64,000 bases of DNA from Microlunatus sp. Gsoil 973. Its GTDB lineage: Bacteria > Actinomycetota > Actinomycetes > Propionibacteriales > Propionibacteriaceae. The stretch spans positions 2,108,001-2,172,000 of the forward strand of contig NZ_CP046122.1 in NCBI RefSeq assembly GCF_009707365.1, given 5' to 3'. The notes under the pieces are model-generated. The model had not been told where the DNA came from. It ran no database searches and was given only the letters and a program-made list of their open reading frames with translations. The stretch's first letter is position 1, and each line of letters starts with the position of its first letter. A program made the position numbers and the translations under genes. Shown here piece by piece: positions 40,838-49,260 of the stretch.

Positions 40838-40850
40838 GCATTCCACATGC
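40838..40850. promoter_or_regulatory. Candidate operator in the leuC-IclR divergent gap
   Basis: GCAT-TCCAC-ATGC is a short inverted repeat lying 21 bases ahead of the regulator start, inside the 147-base gap between it and leuC. IclR-type regulators of the LtbR/NdgR group bind this gap in other actinobacteria. The match is short and I have not compared it to a published motif, so this is a weak call. Confidence 0.3.
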
Positions 40851-40870
40851 CGAGACGGCAATATCAAGAC

Positions 40871-41593
40871 ATGGACAACTCTAGCGGTGTCGGCGTTCTC
40901 GACAAAGCGGCGCTGGTTCTCGGCGCCCTGGAGACCGGGCCGACCACCCTGGCCGGGCTGGTCGCGGCGACCGGACTGGCCCGTCCGACGGCCCATCGTC
41001 TGGCGGTCGCCCTGGAACACCATCGTCTGGTCAGCCGGGATCTGCAAGGTCGCTTCGTCCTCGGCCCGCGGCTCGGTGAACTGGCGTCGGCGGCCGGTGA
41101 GGACCGCCTCCTGGCAACCGCGGGTCCGGTCCTGGCGCGGTTGCGGGACATCACCGGGGAGTCCGCCCAACTGTTCCGCCGGCAGGGCGACTACCGCGTC
41201 TGCGTTGCCGCCGCGGAGCGGACCTCCGGGCTCCGGGACACCGTTCCGGTGGGTTCCCAGTTGACCATGTCGGCCGGTTCTGCGGCCCAGATCCTGCTGG
41301 CCTGGGAAGAGCCGGAACGGATGCAGCGCGGGCTGCGCGGGTCGCGCTACTCCGCCGTCGCCCTGGCCGCCGTCCGGCGGCGTGGTTGGGCGCATTCGGT
41401 CGGTGAGCGGGAGGCCGGTGTGGCCTCCGTTTCTGCTCCCGTCCGCTCCCCCTCGGGCAAGGTGATCGCCGCGGTCAGCGTCTCCGGACCGATCGAACGC
41501 CTGTCCCGCCAGCCCGGCCGGCTGCACGCACCGGCGGTGATTGCCGCGGCTGAGCGGCTCAGCGAGGTCCTCCGGCGCACGGGCACCGAGTAG
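40871..41593 (+). CDS. IclR-family regulator of leucine biosynthesis (LtbR/NdgR-like)
   Basis: 240 residues. The N-terminal winged helix is [34 protein letters not shown], followed by the IclR effector domain ([41 protein letters not shown]). It is divergent from leuCD, which is exactly the setting of LtbR in corynebacteria and NdgR in streptomycetes, where it controls leucine and other amino acid genes. The start ATG 40871 is used. The large open frame that covers it upstream is antisense of leuC. Confidence 0.88.
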   Translation: MDNSSGVGVLDKAALVLGALETGPTTLAGLVAATGLARPTAHRLAVALEHHRLVSRDLQGRFVLGPRLGELASAAGEDRLLATAGPVLARLRDITGESAQLFRRQGDYRVCVAAAERTSGLRDTVPVGSQLTMSAGSAAQILLAWEEPERMQRGLRGSRYSAVALAAVRRRGWAHSVGEREAGVASVSAPVRSPSGKVIAAVSVSGPIERLSRQPGRLHAPAVIAAAERLSEVLRRTGTE

Positions 41594-41645
41594 CCGACCG
41601 GTTTTCCGGTGGCCCGGGCGGCGGCATACCTGACAGGCTCTTGGC

Positions 41646-42413
41646 ATGGACGACGCCAGGTTCCTTGATCATGTGGCCGACCGGCTGGCCGGCCTGCCGA
41701 CCGTCGAGGCCGTTGCGCTCGGCGGATCGCGGGCGCAGGGCACAGCCCGACCGGACAGTGACTGGGATCTGGCCGTCTACTACCGCGGCGACTTCCGGCC
41801 CGACGATCTGCGCGGTCTGGGTTGGCCGGGCGAGGTCTCGGAGCTCGGTGGCTGGGGCGGTGGCGTGTTCAACGGCGGCGCCTGGCTCGAGATCGACGGG
41901 CGGCGGGTCGATGTGCACTACCGCGATCTCGCCGACGTCGAGCACCAGGTCTCGGAGGCCGAGGCGGGCAGGTTCACTGTGGAGCGCTTGATGTTCCACG
42001 TGCTGGGCATCCCGACCTATCTGGTGGTCGCCGAACTGGCGCTGAACGTCACGCTCCGCGGCTCACTGGCCCGGCCCGACTATCCGGCCCGACTGCGGAC
42101 CGACGCACCACGCAGTTGGTGGGACTGGGCAGGCAGCACCTTCGACTACGCGCTGGCCAACCATGCGCCGGCAGGGCGTACGGTCCTGGCTCTCGGACTG
42201 GCCGCACAGGCCGCGGCAGCGTCGGCGCACGCGGTGCTCGCGGCGCGCGGCATCTGGATCACCAACGACAAGAGACTGCTGGGCGCCGCCGGGCTTGATC
42301 ACCTCGACCGGCACTTCACGGCCGCCGTCGATGCACCGGGACGACTTGTCGACCTGGTTTCGGAGATCAGGGATCACTGTGCCGAGGCGGTGCGAGCCGT
42401 CGGGGTGTGCTGA
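41646..42413 (+). CDS. Nucleotidyltransferase domain protein
   Basis: 255 residues. [21 protein letters not shown] matches the GS-x11-DxD motif of polymerase-beta-like nucleotidyltransferases, with a third acidic residue in VDVHY. The C-terminal part is helical ([33 protein letters not shown]). The substrate is unknown; antibiotic or tRNA targets cannot be told apart. It starts at ATG 41646, 52 bases after the IclR gene. Confidence 0.82.
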   Translation: MDDARFLDHVADRLAGLPTVEAVALGGSRAQGTARPDSDWDLAVYYRGDFRPDDLRGLGWPGEVSELGGWGGGVFNGGAWLEIDGRRVDVHYRDLADVEHQVSEAEAGRFTVERLMFHVLGIPTYLVVAELALNVTLRGSLARPDYPARLRTDAPRSWWDWAGSTFDYALANHAPAGRTVLALGLAAQAAAASAHAVLAARGIWITNDKRLLGAAGLDHLDRHFTAAVDAPGRLVDLVSEIRDHCAEAVRAVGVC

Positions 42414-42440
42414 CCGGGTCCGACAGGTTGCTCGGGATCG

Positions 42441-42482
42441 CGACACGCCGCGGAAATGAGGGTTTTTGTGACCCCTCGCCGG
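42441..42482 (-). repeat. Interspersed hairpin repeat, copy C
   Basis: On the minus strand GAGGG and CCCTC form a perfect five-base stem around ten bases, followed by the conserved tail ending GCGGCGTGTCG. It lies 9 bases beyond the 3' end of tRNA-Gln and in the same orientation as the tRNA. The left flank is shared with copies A and B only from CGAGGGGTCA onwards. Confidence 0.75.
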
Positions 42483-42491
42483 ATGGGCTGG

Positions 42492-42563
42492 CTGGGGTAC
42501 CAGGACTCGAACCTGAACTAACTGAACCAGAATCAGTCGGGCTGCCAATTACCCCATACCCCA
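42492..42563 (-). tRNA. tRNA-Gln (CTG anticodon)
   Basis: 72 bases. The acceptor arms TGGGGTA and TACCCCA pair over seven bases with G as discriminator. The anticodon stem ACTGA/TCAGT closes the loop TTCTGGT, so the anticodon is CTG. The T-arm loop is TTCGAGT. No 3' CCA is encoded. It lies one gene away from gltX, a place where actinobacteria often carry a tRNA-Gln/tRNA-Glu pair; no tRNA-Glu is seen next to it. Confidence 0.93.
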
Positions 42564-42602
42564 TGGGATTGCCGGCCGTGAAGGGCCGGGCAACGAGGAA
42601 GA

Positions 42603-42631
42603 ACTCTACTGCAATCGGTCTCCACACCCAA
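42603..42631 (-). promoter_or_regulatory. Putative promoter of tRNA-Gln
   Basis: On the minus strand TTGGGT (42631-42626) and TAGAGT (42608-42603) have the ideal 17-base spacing. Transcription would start about 33 bases ahead of the tRNA 5' end. Confidence 0.6.
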
Positions 42632-42684
42632 AACCGGAGGATGGCCGGACGTGGTCGAGCTGCAACCGGGCCACCGGGCCCTGA

Positions 42685-43602
42685 TCAGGTCGTCGTTCTC
42701 AGCCGCATCGCCCGGGCGACGAGCCACGCGGCCACCGCGAACAGGGCGAAGGTGCCGACATCGAATGCGGCGCTGGTCCAGTTGATCTGTTGCAGTCCCC
42801 GGGTCTGGGACAGCGTGCCGGTCAGCGCGCCGAGCCCGAAGGCGTACACGTTGTTGATCACGTGCGCGGCTATGCCGGCCTCGATGCCTCCGGTTCGGGT
42901 GACCAGCATGGCCGCGAGCAGTCCGAAGGCGAACCGGTCTATGAACAGCGGCAGGTTCTGGGTGCCGTGGAACAGTGCGAAGACCAGGGACGAGATGACG
43001 ATCCCGAACCACGGCGACTTCACGACACTGCCGAACGCCTGCAGCAGGTAGCCGCGGAAGAGATACTCCTCACCGGCCGCCTGCAGCGGGGAGGTGATCA
43101 GGATGATCACCAGATACAGCCAGGCTCCGGGAACCGGATCGAAATGTGCCTTCTGGGTGATCACCGACAGCACCAGGTTGATGGCCAGTACGACGGCGGC
43201 GACGGCCAGGGTGACCAGCAGGTAGCCGCGCCGCAGGCGGGGTCGTACCGAGCCGAGCCAGCGCGGCCGGACCTGGTGCACGACCATGATCACCAGGAAG
43301 GTGATCGGGATCAATGCGGCGATGCCGAGGTTGGTGCCCAGCACGCCGGCCGGCGTCCCGAACGCGATCGATTTCTGGTAATACGCCTGGAAGGTGCCGC
43401 CCGGAGAGACGATTGCGAAACCGGCCAGGATCAGGCCCTGGCTGATCACGCCGACCAGCAGGAAGTACAGGGACAGCGCGATCAGCACGCCGAGCAGGGA
43501 ACGCCACCAGGCGTACCCGGTGGTCCGCAGGATCTGCGGATAGCTGACGCCGGACGGCGGGCTGAGTTCGACGCCATACGACGTCGGCCGGATGATGCTC
43601 AC
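42685..43602 (-). CDS. CPBP-family intramembrane metalloprotease (Abi/Rce1-like)
   Basis: 305 residues with about eight hydrophobic segments. The active-site set is clear: GEEYLFRGYLLQAFG (EExxxR), LVFALFHGTQN (FxxxH) and AAHVINNVYAFG (HxxxN). These are membrane-embedded glutamic-type proteases, related to CAAX prenyl proteases and bacteriocin immunity proteins. The role is unknown. It lies 10 bases downstream of gltX on the same strand, so it may be read from that transcript. Confidence 0.85.
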   Translation of the reverse strand: MSIIRPTSYGVELSPPSGVSYPQILRTTGYAWWRSLLGVLIALSLYFLLVGVISQGLILAGFAIVSPGGTFQAYYQKSIAFGTPAGVLGTNLGIAALIPITFLVIMVVHQVRPRWLGSVRPRLRRGYLLVTLAVAAVVLAINLVLSVITQKAHFDPVPGAWLYLVIILITSPLQAAGEEYLFRGYLLQAFGSVVKSPWFGIVISSLVFALFHGTQNLPLFIDRFAFGLLAAMLVTRTGGIEAGIAAHVINNVYAFGLGALTGTLSQTRGLQQINWTSAAFDVGTFALFAVAAWLVARAMRLRTTT

Positions 43603-43612
43603 CGACGGCCTC

Positions 43613-45140
43613 TCAGGCCACCGTCGCCCGCGCCCGGGCGATCCGATTCAGCGAGGACTCCCTGCCGAGCAGTTCCATCGACTCGAACAGCGGCGGAGAG
43701 ATCCGCTTACCGGTGATCGCGGCACGGACCGGACCGAAGGCGTGCCTCGGCTTGAGGCCGAGTCCCTCGACCAACGCAGCTCGCAGGGCAGCCTCGATGC
43801 TGTCGTGACTGAACGGCTCGAGATCGCTGATCGCAGCCGCTGCGGCATCGAGCACCGGAACCGCATCGGCCTTCAGACCGGCGTCGGCGGCGATCGAGAT
43901 GTCCTCGTCGGCGGCGAACAGGAAGCCCAACAGCGCAACGGATTCGGAGAGGGTGTTCATCCGCTCGTGCACCAGCGGGGTCGCCCTGGCCAGAATGTCC
44001 ATCTGTTCGGGGGTCGGCGGGTCGGACAGCACACCGGCATCGGTCAGGTAGGGCGTCATCCGGGTGGTCAGTTCGGCCTCGTTGAGCAATCGGATGTGCT
44101 CGGCATTGATCGCCAGGCACTTCTTCGGGTCGAAGCGGGCCGGATTCGCGTTGACGCGGCGGATGTCGAAGGCCTGAACCATCTCGTCGATGGTGAAGAT
44201 GTCCCGGTCGTCGGCGATCGCCCAGCCCAGCAGGGCAAGGTAGTTGAGCAATCCGGCCGGCAGGTAGCCCGCCTGCTGGTACTCGGCCAGCCCGGATCCC
44301 TTGTCCCGCTTGGAAAGCCGCCGGTTTCCCTCACCCAACACGGTCGGCAGGTGGCCGAACCGAGGTATCCGGCCCGGGCCGATGCCCAGCTGTGCGAAGG
44401 CCTGGTAGAGCACGATCTGCCGCGGCGTCGAGGAGAGCAGGTCCTCCCCGCGCAGTACGTGGGTGATCTCCATCAGCGCGTCGTCGGTGGGATTGGTCAG
44501 CGTGTAGAGGGGGGGAACCGTCGGCCCGGACGATCACGTAGTCCGGGACGTTGTCCGGCTCGAAGTGCACCGGGCCGCGGACCAGGTCGACGAAGTCGAT
44601 CGGCATGTCCGGCACCCGGACCCGGACCACCGCGGGCGTTCCCGCCGCCTCTCTGGCCGCGATCTGCTCCGCGGTGAGGTCGCGGCAGAAACCGTCGTAC
44701 CCCGCCGGGCCGGTCCGGCCGGCCACCTTGTGACGCTCCTCGATCTCCTCGCGGGTGCACCAGCACTTGTAGGCATGGCCAGCCGCCAGCAGCTTGCCGA
44801 CCACGCCGGCATAGATGTCGAATCGCTGCGTCTGCACGTACGGCGCATACGGGCCGCCGACCTCCGGGCCCTCGTCCCAGTCAAGTCCGAGCCAGCGCAG
44901 GGCGTCGATCAGCCCCTCCAGCGAACCCTCCTGGTTCCGCGCGGTATCGGTGTCCTCGATCCGCAGCACCAGCGTTCCGCCGTGATGTCGCGCGAACGCC
45001 CAGTTGAACAGCGCGCTGCGCACGTTGCCGACGTGGAGGTTGCCGGTCGGCGACGGGGGGAAGCGAACGCGTACGGCGGTCGGGTCGAGATCGCCGAGGA
45101 CGTCGGCCTCGGTCAGCGGTGCGGGTCGGTCGGAACTCAC
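43613..45140 (-). CDS. gltX: Glutamate-tRNA ligase, interrupted by a one-base frameshift
   Basis: Frame one from GTG 45140 has the HIGH-type motif PPSPTGNLHVGNVRSALFNWAF and LVLRIEDTD and runs to YVIVRADGSP. The protein continues in another frame with MEITHVLRGEDLLSSTPRQ, the KMSKS-like RRLSKRDKGSG and the anticodon-binding domain to 43613. Removing one base from the seven-G run at 44509-44515 gives a continuous protein of about 508 residues (expected SPLYTLTNPTDDALMEITHVLRG). The gene is essential and seems otherwise intact, so a sequence error is likely. Confidence 0.93.
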
Positions 45141-45239
45141 GCCGGCCAACTCTACCGGCGACCCGGCCGCGCTCCTGAGTGCGCACCGCACCGTGCATTC
45201 CTGCCGCCTCGAGGCGACCGGACGACGGGTCCGGCCGGG

Positions 45240-46040
45240 TCAGCCCGCTGCGACCACCGGGTTGCTCAACGTGCCGATCCCGTCGATCTCGATGGAGACC
45301 CGCTGGCCGGCGTCCATCGTCCCGACGCCCGCCGGGGTGCCGGTGAGGATCACATCACCCGGAAGCAGCGTGGTGAAGCTGGTGATGTAGACCACCAGGT
45401 CGACAATCTTGTTCAGCATCAGCTCGGTCGAGTCGTGCTGGCGCTGCTCGTCGTCGACGGTTGTGGTGATCATCAGGTTCTCCGCCTCCTCGATCGAGAA
45501 GTGGGTGACCATCCACGGGCCGATCGGGCAGAAGGTGTCCGACCCCTTGGCCCTGGCCCACTGCTTGTCAGGACCCTGCAGGTCCCGCGCGGTGACGTCG
45601 TTGGCGATGGTGTAACCGAAGATCACCTCGGGCACCCGCTCGGCGGGTACCTCCTTGCAGATCCGGCCGATCACGATCGCCAGCTCACCCTCGTAGCTGA
45701 GCTGCTTGGTGTAGTTCGGGTAGACGATCGCGTCCTCCGGCCCGATCACCGAGGTGTTCGGCTTGAGGAAGATCAGCGGCGTCTCGGGAACCTCGTTGCC
45801 CAGTTCGGCAGCGTGTTCGGCATAGTTGCGCCCGACCGCCACCACCTTGCTGCGCGGGATGACCGGCGCGAGCAGACGGACCTCGGCCAGCGGGAACCGC
45901 TGACCGCTGAGCTGCACCTTGGTGGCCAGCGGGTCACCGGTGAGCGCCGCGACGGTGTCGGGGTGCTCACCGCCGTCGACCGCGAGCTCGACGATGCCGT
46001 ACTGCGGATCCGAACCTGTGGAGAATCGGGCGATGCGCAT
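45240..46040 (-). CDS. Fumarylacetoacetate hydrolase-family protein
   Basis: 266 residues. KVVAVGRNYAEHAAELG, the metal-binding stretch SYEGELAIVIGR, GYTIANDVTARDLQ and DVILTGTPAGVG are the FAH-domain blocks. Family members hydrolyse or decarboxylate 2-oxo or acylpyruvate compounds with a divalent metal. The gene lies next to gltX as in mycobacteria. It starts at ATG 46040 and diverges from deoA over 23 bases. The substrate is unknown. Confidence 0.9.
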   Translation of the reverse strand: MRIARFSTGSDPQYGIVELAVDGGEHPDTVAALTGDPLATKVQLSGQRFPLAEVRLLAPVIPRSKVVAVGRNYAEHAAELGNEVPETPLIFLKPNTSVIGPEDAIVYPNYTKQLSYEGELAIVIGRICKEVPAERVPEVIFGYTIANDVTARDLQGPDKQWARAKGSDTFCPIGPWMVTHFSIEEAENLMITTTVDDEQRQHDSTELMLNKIVDLVVYITSFTTLLPGDVILTGTPAGVGTMDAGQRVSIEIDGIGTLSNPVVAAG

Positions 46041-46063
46041 GCCCTAGAGGTTATCGTCCAACC

Positions 46064-47347
46064 ATGGCCGAACCGTTCGACGCCCTCGAGTTGATCAAGC
46101 TCAAGCGGGACGGGGGCACACTCAGCCCCGCCGCGATCGACTGGTTGATCAGCCGGTACGCCTCAGGCACGGTCGCCGACGAGCAGATGGCGGCCATGGC
46201 GATGGCCGTCTTCTTCCATGGCCTGAACGGCGCCGAACTGTCCGCCTGGACCACGGCGATGATCAACACCGGGGACCGGATGGACTTCTCCGGCCTCGAC
46301 CGGCCGACGGTGGACAAGCACTCCACCGGCGGGGTCGGAGACAAGATCACCCTGCCGCTGGCGCCGCTGGTGGCCGCCTGCGGTCTCGCCGTGCCGCAGT
46401 TGTCCGGCCGGGGCCTGGGCCATACGGGAGGCACCCTGGACAAGCTGGAGGCGATCCCGGGGTGGCGCGCCACGCTGACCAATGAGGCGATGCTGCGACA
46501 GCTGACCGAGGTCGGGGCGGTGATCTGCGCCGCCGGATCCGGACTGGCGCCTGCCGACCGCAAGTTGTACGCCCTCCGCGACGTCACCGGAACCGTCGAG
46601 TCGATCCCGTTGATCGCCTCCTCGATCATGAGCAAGAAGATCGCCGAGGGCACCGGTGCCCTGGTGCTGGACGTGAAGACCGGGAGCGGTGCCTTCATCA
46701 CCGACCTCGACAGGTCACGACAGCTCGCCCGGACCATGGTCGGCCTCGGTGCCGACGCCGGCCTGCCGACGGTGGCGTTGGTCACCGACATGGCGACGCC
46801 GCTCGGGCGGGCCGCCGGCAACGCCGTCGAGGTGGCCGAATCGATCGAGGTGCTGGCCGGCGGTGGCCCGGCCGATGTCGTCGAGCTGACCCTGGCGCTG
46901 GCCCGCGAGATGCTTGCACTGGCCGGACGGGACACCGTCGATCCGGCGGACGTCCTCGCCTCCGGCCGGGCGATGGACGTCTGGCGGACCATGATCGCTG
47001 CCCAGGGCGGCGATCCGGACGCACCACTGCCCCGGCCCCGGACGACCGAACAGGTCGTCGCCGACCAGGACGGATACCTGTCCCGGCTGGATGCCCTGCC
47101 GGTCGGCGTCGCGGCGTGGCGGCTGGGAGCCGGACGGGCCCGCAAGGAGGATCCGGTCCAGGCAGCCGCCGGGGTGCTGATGCATGCCAAACCGGGCGAC
47201 CCGATCGCCGCGGGACAGCCGCTGTTCACCCTGCAGACCGACCATCCCGACCTGATCCCGCGCGCCGTCGCCGCGCTCGACGGCGCCTGGGCGGTCAGTG
47301 ATCACCCGCCGTCCGCCGGTCCGCTGATCATCGACCGCATCGACTAA
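46064..47347 (+). CDS. deoA: Thymidine phosphorylase
   Basis: 427 residues. LIKLKRDGGTLSPAAIDWLI at the N-terminus, DKHSTGGVGDKITLPLAPLVAACG (phosphate site), SGRGLGHTGGTLDKLEAIPGW and KTGSGAFITDLDRSRQLA are the pyrimidine-nucleoside phosphorylase signature. It cleaves thymidine or deoxyuridine for nucleoside salvage. ATG 46064 is preceded by a short gap to the divergent FAH gene. No other deo genes are adjacent. Confidence 0.95.
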   Translation: MAEPFDALELIKLKRDGGTLSPAAIDWLISRYASGTVADEQMAAMAMAVFFHGLNGAELSAWTTAMINTGDRMDFSGLDRPTVDKHSTGGVGDKITLPLAPLVAACGLAVPQLSGRGLGHTGGTLDKLEAIPGWRATLTNEAMLRQLTEVGAVICAAGSGLAPADRKLYALRDVTGTVESIPLIASSIMSKKIAEGTGALVLDVKTGSGAFITDLDRSRQLARTMVGLGADAGLPTVALVTDMATPLGRAAGNAVEVAESIEVLAGGGPADVVELTLALAREMLALAGRDTVDPADVLASGRAMDVWRTMIAAQGGDPDAPLPRPRTTEQVVADQDGYLSRLDALPVGVAAWRLGAGRARKEDPVQAAAGVLMHAKPGDPIAAGQPLFTLQTDHPDLIPRAVAALDGAWAVSDHPPSAGPLIIDRID

Positions 47348-47388
47348 AGAACTGGCGTCAAGCCGTCGCTCCCCGGCAGGCTTGGTCC

Positions 47389-48036
47389 ATGGACCTCGCC
47401 GCGATCTGGCCACCCTACGGGTTGGTGATCACTGCCGGCGACCTGCGGTTGTCGATCATCACCGATGACGACGCGCCCGAATTCGTCGACCTGGTGTTGG
47501 ACGGGGTCCACGATCCCGACTTCATGCCGTTCGGCGTGGAGTGGACCGACGCACCACGGGACGATCTCCCGGCCAACTTCGTCCGCTTCCACTGGGCCAC
47601 CAGAGCAGCCATGACACCGAAGGACTGGACGCTGCGGTTCGCAGTCCGCCGCGACGGTGAGCTGGTCGGCACCCAGGACGTCGGTGGCAAGGACTTCATG
47701 ATCGCCCGGACCTGCTCGACCGGATCGTGGCTCGGTCGGCGCTTCCATCACCAGCACATCGGCACGCGGATGCGGCAGGCCGTCTGCGCTTTCGCGTTCG
47801 ACGAGCTCGGTGCCACCCGGATGACCTCCGGGGCGTTCGCCGACAACGCACCGTCGCTCGGCGTCAGCCGTAGACTCGGCTATCGCACCAACGGTGTCGA
47901 CGTCGTCGTCCGCCGCGGTGTCCCCACCGAGCACCGGTCGCTGCTGCTCACCGCCGACGCCTTCGTCCGCGGCGCCGACCCGATCACCGTGCGCGGCGCC
48001 GAGGCTGTCCGCCGGTTCCTGGAGATCGAGAAGTGA
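47389..48036 (+). CDS. GNAT N-acetyltransferase 1
   Basis: 215 residues of the RimJ/RimL-type GNAT fold: LSIITDDDAPEFVDLVLDGVHDP, the acetyl-CoA region WLGRRFHHQHIGTRMRQAVCAF, FDELGATRMTSGAFADN and SLGVSRRLGYRTNG. It is closely similar along its length to the next protein (48056-48703), so the pair arose by tandem duplication. The substrate is unknown. The start ATG 47389 is about 40 bases after deoA. Confidence 0.88.
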   Translation: MDLAAIWPPYGLVITAGDLRLSIITDDDAPEFVDLVLDGVHDPDFMPFGVEWTDAPRDDLPANFVRFHWATRAAMTPKDWTLRFAVRRDGELVGTQDVGGKDFMIARTCSTGSWLGRRFHHQHIGTRMRQAVCAFAFDELGATRMTSGAFADNAPSLGVSRRLGYRTNGVDVVVRRGVPTEHRSLLLTADAFVRGADPITVRGAEAVRRFLEIEK

Positions 48037-48055
48037 GCGGAGAGATGAGTCGGCA

Positions 48056-48703
48056 ATGATCATGGAAGAGATCTGGCCGCCGTACGCGGTGACGATCACC
48101 AGCGGCGAGCTGTCGATGCGGGTGGTCCGCGACGACGACCTGCCGGAGCTGGTCGATCTGGTCCTGTCCGGCATCCACGACCCGGACCGGATGCCCTTCT
48201 CCTTCCCCTGGACCGACGTGGACCCTGCCGAACTGCCGGCCAACTTCGTGCGGTACCACTGGCAGGTGCGGTCGCAGCTGTCCCCGGCCCGGTTCAGCCT
48301 GGAGTTCGCCGTCCGCCAGGCCGGCGAGATGGTCGGGATCCAGGGATTCTCGGCGCAGGACTTCGCGGTCACCCGGACCGGTGAGACGGGATCCTGGTTG
48401 GCACGACGGTTCCACGGCCGGGGCATCGGCACCCGGATGCGCCGCGCGATCTGCGCCTTCCTGTTCGACGAACTGGGCGCGACGGAGATCACCTCCGGAG
48501 CTTTCACCGACAACCCGGCGTCGAAGGCGGTCAGCCGCAAGGTCGGCTATCGGCCCAACGGCACACAACGACTGGCCCGCCGCGGCACGGTCGGTGTGAT
48601 CGAACGCCTGGTGCTGGCGCCGGAGGATTTCGTCCGCGGTGACGAGCCGGTGCAGGTCACCGGAGCGCGGCCGCTGCGTAGCTTCCTGAAGGTGGACCGA
48701 TGA
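48056..48703 (+). CDS. GNAT N-acetyltransferase 2 (tandem paralogue)
   Basis: 215 residues; the start ATG 48056 (another at 48062) follows the first acetyltransferase by 19 bases. It shares with it IWPPY, DLPELVDLVLSGIHDP, LPANFVRYHW, GSWLARRFHGRGIGTRMRRAICAFLFDELGAT and the VSRKVGYRPNG end. The two could acetylate related substrates or form a heterodimer. Its TGA overlaps the ATG of the next gene. Confidence 0.88.
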   Translation: MIMEEIWPPYAVTITSGELSMRVVRDDDLPELVDLVLSGIHDPDRMPFSFPWTDVDPAELPANFVRYHWQVRSQLSPARFSLEFAVRQAGEMVGIQGFSAQDFAVTRTGETGSWLARRFHGRGIGTRMRRAICAFLFDELGATEITSGAFTDNPASKAVSRKVGYRPNGTQRLARRGTVGVIERLVLAPEDFVRGDEPVQVTGARPLRSFLKVDR

Positions 48704-49260
48704 TGAACCTGGTCTTCCTGCACGGCGGGCCTGCGTCGGGCAAGCTCACCACGGCACGGGCGATGGGGCGCAGGCTCGGTTACCCGGTCTTCCACAACCA
48801 CCTGACGGTCAACATGCTGACAACGGTCTTCCCGTTCGGCTCCGAACCCTTCGTTCGCCTCCGGGAGCAGATCTGGCTCTCGGTGATCACCGATGCGGCA
48901 CGGACCGGCCGGTCGGTGATCTTCACCTTTGCCCCGGAGTCGACCGTGCAGTTCGGATTCCCGGATCGGTTGCGGGCTGCGGTCGAGGACAACGGCGGCC
49001 GGCTGTGCTCGGTCCGGCTGGAGGTCAGCGAACGGACCCAGGAGGCGAGGATCGCCAACCCCAGCCGGGTCGCGGTCGGCAAACTGGCCGATGTCGAACT
49101 GCTCCGCGCCGGACGGAAGCATCATTCACCGGTCGAGTTCCCCACCGCCGAACTGACCATCGACACCGACAGCAGTGATCCCGAACGCAGTGCCGAAACG
49201 ATCATCGCGTCGTTCGACCTCCGGCCGGAGCAGCCGGTGATCAGCTTCCCGGAACCATGA
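48700..49260 (+). CDS. Predicted P-loop kinase/AAA-family ATP-binding protein
   Basis: 186 residues. MNLVFLHGGPASGKLTTARAMG is a Walker A motif in which the usual Lys-Thr/Ser is KL-T. The middle carries FHNHLTVNMLTTVFPFG and SVIFTFAPES, as in small AAA_33 kinases. A possible shikimate- or nucleoside-kinase-type reaction is unproven. It overlaps the preceding acetyltransferase gene by four bases and converges on cimA, overlapping its 3' end by 20 bases. Confidence 0.75.
   Translation: MMNLVFLHGGPASGKLTTARAMGRRLGYPVFHNHLTVNMLTTVFPFGSEPFVRLREQIWLSVITDAARTGRSVIFTFAPESTVQFGFPDRLRAAVEDNGGRLCSVRLEVSERTQEARIANPSRVAVGKLADVELLRAGRKHHSPVEFPTAELTIDTDSSDPERSAETIIASFDLRPEQPVISFPEP

Noticed and set aside
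39392-40868. Long rightward open frame antisense to leuC and running into the IclR gene
   Set aside because: leuC on the other strand has complete family motifs; only the part from 40871 has the IclR pattern.
42435-42563. tRNA-Gln considered as a phage or island attachment site
   Set aside because: No integrase nearby and no second copy of the tRNA 3' end in the window; the adjacent repeat has copies not linked to tRNAs.
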